Shown one piece after another: positions 1 through 5,633 of a stretch of 11,041 nt of DNA. Every line of letters begins with the position of its first letter. Position 1 is the first letter of the stretch. The stretch spans positions 1 through 11,041 of the forward strand of contig CALWIE010000192.1 of assembly GCA_944380625.1 (NCBI GenBank), given 5' to 3'. Below the pieces are notes generated by a model that saw only the letters and a program-made list of their open reading frames with translations, had not been told where the DNA came from and ran no database searches. The DNA comes from an uncultured Clostridia bacterium. Its GTDB lineage: Bacteria; Bacillota_A; Clostridia; Oscillospirales; Acutalibacteraceae. Both the position numbers and the translations under genes were made by a program.

Positions 1-343
1 GCGGCGCGTGACCGCGCGGGACTAGTCGCGTTGTCGCTCGTTCCACTCGCTCTCTACAGTGGGTGGTTAAAGCGGTGGCGCGATTGTTGCTTTTTCCGTA
101 AAACGTTAGTTTCCTACCCGCCGTAGGCTTGTGTAGGACGGCCCCGCCCTTGCCGCAGGCAAGAAGGCGGCTTGTCCCGTGCGGTCACGCACCCGCAGGC
201 AAGAAGGCGGCTCGTCCAGCGGGGCCACCCGCCGCGAACGCGAGGGTGCTACTCACACAGGCGCGGGCGCTAAGCCCGCCGCCCCGAGCGCGTTTTGTCC
301 AGCCCGGTCACGGGTAAATTCTTGGTAAAGGTGTGAAAAAAGC
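1..343. other. Gene-free GC-rich leader region with repeats
   Basis: I find no convincing gene here. A frame open from the left edge ends at a TAG at 124-126 and resembles no family I know; the other short frames are Ala/Arg/Pro-rich and look like translated repeat sequence. What can be seen: TCGCTC twice (34-39 and 47-52); a small stem CCTAC/GTAGG (113-117 with 123-127); a 25-base near-identical repeat pair (153-177 and 193-217); a stem GCGGGC/GCCCGC (263-268 with 274-279); and an enclosing inverted repeat AACGCG/CGCGTT (237-242 with 289-294) followed by TT. It could be a degraded intergenic repeat element or the structured 3' end of an upstream transcript. I cannot tell which. Confidence 0.6.
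153..217. repeat. Two-copy 25-bp direct repeat, 40-bp period
   Basis: Bases 153-177 and 193-217 are identical except for one T/C difference near the 3' end (CTTGTCC versus CTCGTCC). A 15-base spacer separates them, giving a 40-base period. The first copy with its left flank can fold as CTTGCC/GGCAAG (149-154 with 158-163, loop GCA), or alternatively as GCCGC/GCGGC (152-156 with 167-171). Two copies with a 15-base spacer do not make a CRISPR array. A local tandem duplication or part of a dispersed intergenic repeat is more likely. Confidence 0.7.
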
Positions 344-372
344 GTGACGTGGGAAAAGATATGTGATATAAT
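344..372 (+). promoter_or_regulatory. Pyruvate kinase promoter
   Basis: A perfect -10 TATAAT lies at 367-372, preceded by TGA (364-366), so it is an extended -10. It sits 17 bases after GTGACG (344-349), which keeps the TGAC core of the sigma-A -35 box. The predicted transcript begins near 379 and leaves a leader of about 97 bases before the pyk start. The longest open frame for pyk begins with the GTG of this -35 box, so that start cannot be on the mRNA. Confidence 0.75.
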
Positions 373-475
373 AAATCATCCAATATGCCCTGTACGCCTG
401 GAAGATAGTGTGCCCCAAACCTTTGAAAAAACTCTTGCGGGCCCTTTCCGCCTGCAAAAGAAAGGACGATGCCGT

Positions 476-2221
476 ATGTTGAGAAAGACAAAGATCATCT
501 GCACCCTGGGACCCGCCACAGAGGACGAAGGGGTTCTGCGCCGGCTGATGCTGGGCGGCATGAACGCCGCGCGTTTTAACTTCTCCCACTGCACCCACGA
601 GGACGCCGCCAAAAAGCTGGAGGCGGTCACCCGCCTGCGGGAGGAGCTGAACCTGCCCATCGCCACCATTCTGGACACCAAGGGGCCGGAGATCCGGGTC
701 AAGACCTTTGAGAAGGGCCCCATCGAGCTGGAGGCCGGCGCCACCTTCACCCTGACCACCCGAGAGGTGGAAGGGGACGACAAAGTGGTCTCCATCACCT
801 ACAAGGACCTGCCCAAGGACTTAAAGCCCGGCTCCCGGGTGCTCATCGACGACGGCCTGGTGGAGATGCGGGCCGAGCACGTCTCGGAGACGGACGTCGT
901 CTGCACCGTCCTAAACGGCGGCCGGGTCTCCAACCACAAGGGCATCAACGTACCGGGCACCAAGCTGTCCATGCCCTTCATCAGCGAGCAGGACCGCTCC
1001 GACATTATCTTCGGCATCGAAAACGGTTTCGACTACATCGCCGCCTCCTTTGTGCGCTCCGCCGCCGACGTGCTGGAGATCCGCCACATCCTCAAGGAGT
1101 ACCACTGCCAGAACATCAACATCATCGCCAAGATCGAGAACATGGAGGGCGTGGAGAACATCGACGAGATCCTCCGGGTGGTGGACGGCATCATGGTGGC
1201 CCGGGGGGACATGGGCGTGGAGATCCCCTTCCAGGATGTGCCCGTGCTCCAGAAGGAGCTGATCCGCAAGTCCTACCTGGCAGGCAAGCAGGTGGTCACC
1301 GCCACCCAGATGCTGGACTCCATGATCAAGAACCCCCGCCCCACCCGGGCCGAGGCCACCGACGTGGCCAACGCCATCTACGACGGCACCAGCTGCATCA
1401 TGCTCTCCGGGGAGACCGCCGCGGGCAAGTACCCGGTGGAGGCTTTGGAGACCATGGTGCGCATCGCCGAAAAGGCCGAGGAGAGCATCAACTACATCAA
1501 GCGCTTCAACTCCCGGGACAACTCCGACGTGGCCTTCGACGTGACCAACGCCATCTCCCACGCCACCTGCACCACCGCCCACGACCTGGGCGCCAAGGCC
1601 ATTGTCACCGTGACCAAGTCCGGCGTCACCGCCCGGCAGCTCTCCAAGTTCCGGCCCTTCTACCCCATTGTGGGCTGCACTACCCAGGACCACGTGTGGC
1701 GGCAGCTGAACCTCTCCTGGGGCGTGGTGCCCATGCTCATCGACGAGGTGGAGGACACCGACGCCCTCTTCGAGCGGGCTGTGGCCGCCGCCGAGCAGAC
1801 GGGCCTCGTCAAGAGCGGCGACCTGGTGGTCATCACCGCCGGCGTGCCCCTGGGCGTGTCCGGCACCACCAACATGATGAAGGTCCACATGGTGGGCCAC
1901 GTGCTCCTCACCGGCGAGGGCGTCACGGAGAAGACCATCTCCGCCCGGCTGTGCGTGTGCAAGCGCCTGGAGGACATCTCCAAAAAGTTCCGGGACGGGG
2001 ACATCCTGGTGGTCCCCGAGACCAACAACAGCATTGTGGAATACCTGCACCGCTGCTCGGGCATCATCACCGAGCAGGCGGGCACCAACACCCACGCCGC
2101 CATCGCGGGCCTGGCCATGGACAAGCCGGTGATCACCGGCGCCAGCCACGCCACCGACCTTTTAAAGAGCGGCTCCGTGGTCTGCCTGGACGCCCAGACC
2201 GGCCGGGTATCCGCCTGCTGA
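476..2221 (+). CDS. pyk: Pyruvate kinase with C-terminal PEP-utiliser domain
   Basis: Transfers phosphate from phosphoenolpyruvate to ADP, giving pyruvate and ATP, in the last step of glycolysis in the cytosol. The ATG at 476 gives 581 aa, the usual size for Firmicutes enzymes carrying the extra C-terminal domain. It follows AAAGGA at 461-466. The frame stays open back to a GTG at 344, but that lies inside the promoter. The N-terminus begins RKTKIICTLGPAT. The active-site signature IIAKIENMEG contains the proton-handling Lys219 and metal ligand Glu221. ARGDMGVE carries Asp245, and VTATQMLDSM carries Thr277. About 100 C-terminal residues form a PEP-utiliser/phosphohistidine-like domain with AGTNTHAAIAG, where relatives usually read GGxTSHAA; the histidine is kept. 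It is monocistronic, with its own promoter and terminator. Identification is secure; allosteric behaviour cannot be read from the sequence. Confidence 0.97.
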   Translation: MLRKTKIICTLGPATEDEGVLRRLMLGGMNAARFNFSHCTHEDAAKKLEAVTRLREELNLPIATILDTKGPEIRVKTFEKGPIELEAGATFTLTTREVEGDDKVVSITYKDLPKDLKPGSRVLIDDGLVEMRAEHVSETDVVCTVLNGGRVSNHKGINVPGTKLSMPFISEQDRSDIIFGIENGFDYIAASFVRSAADVLEIRHILKEYHCQNINIIAKIENMEGVENIDEILRVVDGIMVARGDMGVEIPFQDVPVLQKELIRKSYLAGKQVVTATQMLDSMIKNPRPTRAEATDVANAIYDGTSCIMLSGETAAGKYPVEALETMVRIAEKAEESINYIKRFNSRDNSDVAFDVTNAISHATCTTAHDLGAKAIVTVTKSGVTARQLSKFRPFYPIVGCTTQDHVWRQLNLSWGVVPMLIDEVEDTDALFERAVAAAEQTGLVKSGDLVVITAGVPLGVSGTTNMMKVHMVGHVLLTGEGVTEKTISARLCVCKRLEDISKKFRDGDILVVPETNNSIVEYLHRCSGIITEQAGTNTHAAIAGLAMDKPVITGASHATDLLKSGSVVCLDAQTGRVSAC

Positions 2222-2241
2222 AGCCGGGCTCTCCCCCTTTA

Positions 2242-2284
2242 AAAAAAGAAAGGCGCCGTCCCCGGGACGGCCCTTTTCTTTTCC
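2242..2284 (+). terminator. Rho-independent terminator after pyk
   Basis: A GC stem formed by GCCGTCC and GGACGGC around 2255-2271 has a very short C/G loop and is followed by CCTTTTCTTTT. An A-rich arm (AAAAAAAGAAAGG) precedes the stem and can extend the pairing with the T-rich tail. The hairpin starts about 33 bases after the pyk stop codon. Confidence 0.85.
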
Positions 2285-2302
2285 CCCGGAATGTGGTAGG
2301 AT
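2274..2302 (+). promoter_or_regulatory. Possible promoter for the VOC-GNAT unit
   Basis: An extended -10 candidate, TGG followed by TAGGAT (2297-2302), lies 17 bases after a weak -35 (TTTTCT, 2274-2279) that overlaps the pyk terminator tail. It would start transcription near 2309, which excludes the ATG at 2301 and fits the GTG at 2334. The -35 match is poor, so this is tentative; some promoter is needed because the pyk terminator lies upstream. Confidence 0.35.
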
Positions 2303-2333
2303 GGAACAAAACACAGCGCGGGAGGCGGTTATC

Positions 2334-2708
2334 GTGGAAATGGTGGGCAGCGTGGTGTTCCTTCCGGTTAGGGACCTGGGGAAGACCAGGAAGTTCTACG
2401 CCCAGACCCTGGGGCTGCCGCTTGTCATGGTCCAGGCCGGCGGGGCAGAGATCTTCGACACCGGCTACGGGTACTGGGGCTTTTGCGCCTATGGGGACGG
2501 CCGCCCGGCCCTGGGGGGCAGCCAGGGGGTGTGCCTCTCCCTCAACTGCCGGGACCGGGCGGAAGTGGACGCCCGCTGGCAGGCGGCAGCGGCCAAAGGG
2601 GCTGAGACGGTCTCCCCGCCCGGGGAGCACAGCCGGTTCCCGGTGTACTCCTGCTTTTTAAGGGACCCGGACAGCTACCTGGTGGAGCTCCAGGTGATCG
2701 AGGGCTGA
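2334..2708 (+). CDS. VOC-fold (glyoxalase/bleomycin-resistance superfamily) protein
   Basis: A single-domain VOC superfamily protein of 124 aa. The fold shows in the N-terminal strand VVFLPVRDL, the helix KTRKFYAQTLGLPL, the middle segment EIFDTGYGYWGFCAYG, and the C-terminal strand motif RDPDSYLVELQ, whose Glu118 matches the usual C-terminal metal ligand of the superfamily. The first-strand histidine ligand seen in glyoxalase I is not apparent, so metal use and reaction are unknown; relatives include dioxygenases, isomerases and drug-binding proteins. I chose the GTG at 2334 because GGAGG (2321-2325) lies 8 bases before it. The ATG at 2301 lacks a spaced ribosome site and falls in a candidate -10 box; the ATG at 2340 is a fallback. 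It probably shares an mRNA with the GNAT gene 26 bases downstream. Confidence 0.85.
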   Translation: MEMVGSVVFLPVRDLGKTRKFYAQTLGLPLVMVQAGGAEIFDTGYGYWGFCAYGDGRPALGGSQGVCLSLNCRDRAEVDARWQAAAAKGAETVSPPGEHSRFPVYSCFLRDPDSYLVELQVIEG

Positions 2709-2734
2709 AAGCCCCCGGGGAAGGAGGGAAACCT

Positions 2735-3172
2735 GTGGAAAAAAGAGAGATCCTGGTGCGCCCCGCCTCCCCCGGGGACGGGCCCGCCTTTTGCCGGCTC
2801 AACAAGGCGTTTAACGGGGAGGGGGTCTCCACCCCGGAGGAGGCGGCCCGGGCCCTTGCCTGCCCCGGCCCAGAGCGGGTGCTGCTGGCCTTTTGGGAAG
2901 GGGAGCCCGCCGGGTTTTTGTGCGGGCTTATCAAGCGCTCCGCCTGCTACCGGGAGCCCTCCGCCGAGGTGACAGAGCTCTACGTCCGCCCGGCCTTCCG
3001 CCGCCGGGGCTTGGCGGGGGCGCTGGTGGAAGCCTTTCTCCAAGGCTGCCGCCGGGAGGGCGTCCGGGAGGTGACCCTGCTCACCGGCGGGGACAACCGG
3101 CAGGCCAGGGCCTTTTATGAGGGCCAGGGGTTCTCCCCCAGCGGGGAGGCCCACTACCAGCGGGAATTGTAA
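2735..3172 (+). CDS. GNAT-family N-acetyltransferase
   Basis: A 145-aa single-domain acetyltransferase that would move the acetyl group of acetyl-CoA to an amine of an unidentified substrate. The N-terminus reads ILVRPASPGD, typical of the first GNAT strand. Motif A is ELYVRPAFRRRGLAG, with the pyrophosphate-binding RxxGxA at residues 89-94. Motif B includes NRQARAFYEGQGF (121-133), the usual end of the CoA site. The GTG start at 2735 follows AAGGAGG (2721-2727) with 7 bases between. The closeness to the VOC gene suggests an operon. VOC and GNAT genes are both common in resistance or detoxification settings, but nothing here names the substrate. The FNGEG and TPEEA segment near residues 26-37 recalls aminoglycoside-type GNATs, too weakly for a call. 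Confidence 0.88.
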   Translation: MEKREILVRPASPGDGPAFCRLNKAFNGEGVSTPEEAARALACPGPERVLLAFWEGEPAGFLCGLIKRSACYREPSAEVTELYVRPAFRRRGLAGALVEAFLQGCRREGVREVTLLTGGDNRQARAFYEGQGFSPSGEAHYQREL

Positions 3173-3196
3173 AAGCCGCCCCTCGGGCGGCTTTTT
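3171..3196. terminator. Bidirectional terminator between convergent units
   Basis: A perfect 11-bp stem, AAAAGCCGCCC (3171-3181) with GGGCGGCTTTT (3185-3195), has a 3-base CTC loop. It carries T runs on the plus strand, and the A-rich left arm gives Ts on the minus strand. It begins inside the GNAT stop codon and lies 22 bases beyond the end of the minus-strand GatD-like gene, so it can serve both. Confidence 0.9.
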
Positions 3197-3217
3197 CCTT
3201 TTCTATCTCTTTTTGGC

Positions 3218-3916
3218 TTAGGCCTTGGCTTTGAAATCCGCCAGGCGCTTTTCATAGGCGGCCTGGACGTCCCCCGCAAAGGCCAGGGGGGCTTCCCCGG
3301 CCCCCATGGCACGGAGCAGATACCGGGTAAAGGGCGGGTTGTTGACAAGCAGGGGCCCCAGCAGGTAGGTGCCGAAGAAGTTGTGGGACCGCACCCCTTC
3401 AAAGGGGCAGCGGGGGTTGAGCCCCACCCCTCTCTCCCGAGAGAACAGCCCCAGGCCCTCGTCCCCGGGATAGGCCATGGTGAACTGGGACTTGAAACCC
3501 ATCACCGGCTCCCCCTCGAAGCTGCCCAGGAAGATGCTGTTGTGCCGGTGGAGCATGTCCCGCCGGGCGATGAGGGGGAACAGCCCCAGGCACTCCAGGG
3601 CGCTGCCGTCCTCGTTTTCGATGCGCTCCCCCAGCAATTCCAAAGCGTTGCCGGTAAAGAGGCAGACCTCCCCCCTGCCGATGCGCTCCTGCAGGGCGAA
3701 CCGGTAGGGCGAAAGGGCCTTTAGGGCCTTCTCCTGGCCCCGCTCGCTCATGGGCCCCAAATACACCAGGGCCACCGGCTCCCGGACAAAGCAGGGCTGT
3801 GCCCCCAGGGGGGTCTGGGCAAATTCCGCCTGAGGCAGGCAGCGGGCCAGGTAGCGCATGTTGCCCATGTCCCCAAACTGGTTGGCGATCTCCGGGTAGA
3901 GGATCTCAATTTTCAT
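3218..3916 (-). CDS. gatD: GatD-like class I glutamine amidotransferase homologue lacking catalytic residues
   Basis: A 232-aa homologue of GatD, the glutaminase partner of MurT that supplies ammonia for lipid II amidation in Gram-positive bacteria. The match is clear from GDMGN (16-20), SERGQEKAL, the nucleophile-elbow region FTGNALELLGERI (87-99), the following ALECLGLFPL, and FGTYLLGPLL (181-190). Two key residues are missing. The elbow Cys (ICGGYQFLG, Cys94 in S. aureus) aligns with Thr88, and the catalytic His of GTYLHGP (His189) aligns with Leu186. A Cys at 85 sits three residues too early. The FIGGGSDREQ loop has become YLGPMSERGQ. Glutamine hydrolysis is therefore unlikely; a structural or regulatory subunit is inferred. 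The ATG at 3914-3916 follows AAAGGAGGG (3925-3933, minus strand) with 8 bases between and overlaps the ligase stop by 11 bases, so translation is probably coupled. The symbol marks family only, not proven function. Confidence 0.82.
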   Translation of the reverse strand: MKIEILYPEIANQFGDMGNMRYLARCLPQAEFAQTPLGAQPCFVREPVALVYLGPMSERGQEKALKALSPYRFALQERIGRGEVCLFTGNALELLGERIENEDGSALECLGLFPLIARRDMLHRHNSIFLGSFEGEPVMGFKSQFTMAYPGDEGLGLFSRERGVGLNPRCPFEGVRSHNFFGTYLLGPLLVNNPPFTRYLLRAMGAGEAPLAFAGDVQAAYEKRLADFKAKA

Positions 3917-5315
3917 GGCCAGGGCCCTCCTTTCCCTCCAGGGCGGGGACCGCGGAAAGCTGCTGGCGCAGCTGGGCGCGGACCTCTTCCGCCAAGTCCA
4001 CCGCGTACAGGTCGTAGAGGACCACCACCGTGTCCACCCCTTGGGCGTCCAGGGCCCGGGCAGCCTCCCGGATGTCCTCCCCGTGGACGATCTTCTCCCG
4101 GGGCACCCCCGCTATGAGCAGGCGCACATAGGTGTCCCAGTGGCGGGGCCCCGCCTCGATCACCTGGACGATGCCCGGGTCGTTTAGAAACTCAAAATCC
4201 GTGTCGTAAATCCAGGCGATGTTCTCCACCGAGTGGGCCGCCTCGTGGAAGTCGTCCATAAAGAGGAGCACGGCCTTTTTCCCCGGGGCGTTTTGGGCGT
4301 TGCGGCAGGCCTGGGAGCAGGCGATGGGATTCATGCCCTTGGCCAGGTGGAAGATCACCCGGCGGCCGCCCACCAGGTCCTCCTTGTAGCGGCTCTCCGC
4401 AATGGCCAGCTGCCCCATGCCCTGGGCGATCTTCTCCCGGGAGAGGCCGTACTCCGAGAGGACCGCCACCGCGGAGAGGGCGTTGTAGAGGTTGATGATG
4501 TTCCCGTTGGGGAAGGGGAACGTGCCGGGGAGCTCCCCGGCGCAGACGGTCATCAGCCGCTTCTCCTGGTCCACCGCCGTAAGCCGGTACTGGGGCTGGG
4601 GGGACGCGAGGCCGCAGGCCTGGCAGCGGGCCCTGCCGATGTGGTGGTAGCGCCGCCACTCCCACTGGAGGGGCCCGCCGCACCGGGGGCAGGCCCGGGG
4701 GTCCTGGACCTGGTTCGCGCTGTTCATGGGCTCCCCGGGCAGGGGGTCAATGGAGAAGTAGACCCGGGGGTTCGACTCCTTCAGGGTGGCGCAGAGCAGG
4801 TCGTCCCCGTTGAGGACCAGCCGGGTGCCGTCGGGGATATAGCGGTTTAAAATCTCCCAGATGAACTCCACGTGGGCGTTGCGCTTGTAGGAGTCCCGGA
4901 AGATGTTGGTGCACAAAAGGATGTCCGGCTTGATAAAGGGCAGAATCCGGGGGGAGCTGCGCTCGTCCAGTTCGAACACCGCCAGGTCCTTTTTGGGCTT
5001 GCCGAAAAAGGTGGAGTCGGCGATCAGGCTGGAGGCCACCCCGGTGGCCACGTTGGTGCCGTACCGGTTGCAGGTAAAGGAAACTCCGCACTGGGCCAGC
5101 ACGTCCTCGATCATGTTGGACACCGTGGTCTTGCCGTTGGTACCGGTGATGCCGATGACAGTTTTGGGCCGGGGCATCCGGCTGAGGAAATCCGGGCATA
5201 AAATCAGCGCCCAGGACCCCGGCATGGAGGTGCCCCTGCGGCCGATGAGCTTTAAGACCAGGGCCGTCCCCTTGGCGAAGAACAGCGCAAAATAAAACCG
5301 AAGGTTCCGCTTCAT
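3906..5315 (-). CDS. murT: MurT-like Mur ligase family protein with Cys4 zinc ribbon
   Basis: A 469-aa ATP-dependent ligase of the MurT branch of the Mur ligases. MurT forms a complex with GatD that amidates the D-glutamate of lipid II. Domains: a hydrophobic N-terminal helix, the P-loop GITGTNGKTT (GTNGKTT at 58-64), ELDERSSPRIL (115-125), CTNIFRD, a zinc ribbon with Cys209, Cys212, Cys231 and Cys234, the Mur middle-domain NALSAVAV, and the C-terminal WIYDTDFE (368-375). The ribbon is specific to MurT among Mur ligases. Odd points: the canonical DRFGE after FRDQ reads YKRNAHVE, KNPAG reads KGMNPIAC, and the Asp before the WIYD motif (S. aureus Asp349, proposed to complete GatD's triad) aligns with Asn365. 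I chose the ATG at 5313-5315, which follows AAAGGAG (5324-5330) by 8 bases; an in-frame ATG at 5403-5405 abuts the -10 box. A divergent paralogue with a changed substrate is likely. Confidence 0.88.
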   Translation of the reverse strand: MKRNLRFYFALFFAKGTALVLKLIGRRGTSMPGSWALILCPDFLSRMPRPKTVIGITGTNGKTTVSNMIEDVLAQCGVSFTCNRYGTNVATGVASSLIADSTFFGKPKKDLAVFELDERSSPRILPFIKPDILLCTNIFRDSYKRNAHVEFIWEILNRYIPDGTRLVLNGDDLLCATLKESNPRVYFSIDPLPGEPMNSANQVQDPRACPRCGGPLQWEWRRYHHIGRARCQACGLASPQPQYRLTAVDQEKRLMTVCAGELPGTFPFPNGNIINLYNALSAVAVLSEYGLSREKIAQGMGQLAIAESRYKEDLVGGRRVIFHLAKGMNPIACSQACRNAQNAPGKKAVLLFMDDFHEAAHSVENIAWIYDTDFEFLNDPGIVQVIEAGPRHWDTYVRLLIAGVPREKIVHGEDIREAARALDAQGVDTVVVLYDLYAVDLAEEVRAQLRQQLSAVPALEGKEGPGHEN

Positions 5316-5405
5316 GAAACCCACTCCTTTTCCATATCTCTCCCGATAGATGGCCTTTTGCCACGCATCCATAAAAAAACTATACGCTTTATGTAGCCTG
5401 TGCAT

Positions 5406-5434
5406 ACTCTAGCATAACTCTCCCTTTTTTGCAA
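5406..5434 (-). promoter_or_regulatory. Promoter of the MurT/GatD-like operon
   Basis: Read on the minus strand, TTGCAA (5429-5434) is followed after 17 bases by TAGAGT (5406-5411), with TGC just before the -10 (extended -10). The predicted transcript begins near 5399, leaving a leader of about 84 bases. This placement rules out the upstream ATG at 5403-5405. A second, weaker TATAGT lies further into the leader. Confidence 0.65.
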
Positions 5435-5446
5435 CCTGTCCCCGGG

Positions 5447-5522
5447 CTTTTGGCGGGGAAATCCCCCAAAAGGGAATGTTCCCCGCGCCCCCGGGGCTTA
5501 TCCCCCCGAGGGCCAAAGCCCC
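5447..5522. other. Two inverted repeats upstream of the MurT-like promoter
   Basis: Two hairpins can form here. The first pairs CTTTTGG (5447-5453) with CCAAAAG (5466-5472). The second pairs GGGGCTT (5493-5499) with AAGCCCC (5516-5522). Neither is followed by a T run in the direction of a nearby gene, so they do not look like simple terminators. They lie just upstream of the -35 box at 5429-5434 and could be operator-like or RNA elements. I see no open reading frame of interest in the spacer 5435-5587. Confidence 0.4.
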
Positions 5523-5587
5523 TCCTTTTCCATGCCCATTAGACGGGCCGGGGGCGGGTTTGGTTACCGGGCGGCCTCCCCCGGGGC

Positions 5588-5619
5588 AAAAAAGGCGCCC
5601 TGGGAAAACCCAGGGCGCC
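5588..5619 (-). terminator. Strong terminator after the MATE exporter gene
   Basis: A perfect 11-bp stem, GGCGCCCTGGG (5594-5604) with CCCAGGGCGCC (5609-5619), has a four-base loop. On the minus strand it is followed at once by six Ts (5588-5593). It lies 15 bases beyond the MATE stop codon and isolates that gene from the MurT/GatD-like operon. Confidence 0.95.
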
Positions 5620-5633
5620 GGGAGAGAACCCCC

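Noticed and set aside
1..126. Frame open from the left edge ending at TAG 124-126, as the tail of an upstream gene
   Set aside because: About 41 codons with no recognisable family and overlapping repeat-like sequence; it cannot be supported without the upstream bases.
153..217. Possible CRISPR repeats
   Set aside because: There are only two copies with a 15-base spacer, and no further units or cas genes.
129..317. 62-aa Ala/Pro/Arg-rich plus-strand frame
   Set aside because: It is built on the direct repeats and inverted repeats, with no ribosome site and no family resemblance.
379..475. Possible riboswitch in the pyk leader
   Set aside because: The leader of about 97 bases shows no strong hairpin, terminator or recognisable aptamer motif.
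911..2149. 412-aa minus-strand open frame opposite pyruvate kinase
   Set aside because: It is antisense to a certain gene, has a Gly/His/Val/Asp-rich composition typical of mirror frames of G/C-ending codons, and matches no family.
2301..2333. ATG at 2301 as the start of the VOC protein
   Set aside because: It has no properly spaced ribosome site and overlaps a candidate -10 box; the GTG at 2334 has GGAGG 8 bases upstream.
1696..2661. 321-aa Arg/Gly-rich plus-strand frame spanning pyk and the VOC gene
   Set aside because: It crosses the pyk terminator, lies out of frame with two recognised genes, and has the composition of a frame-shifted shadow.
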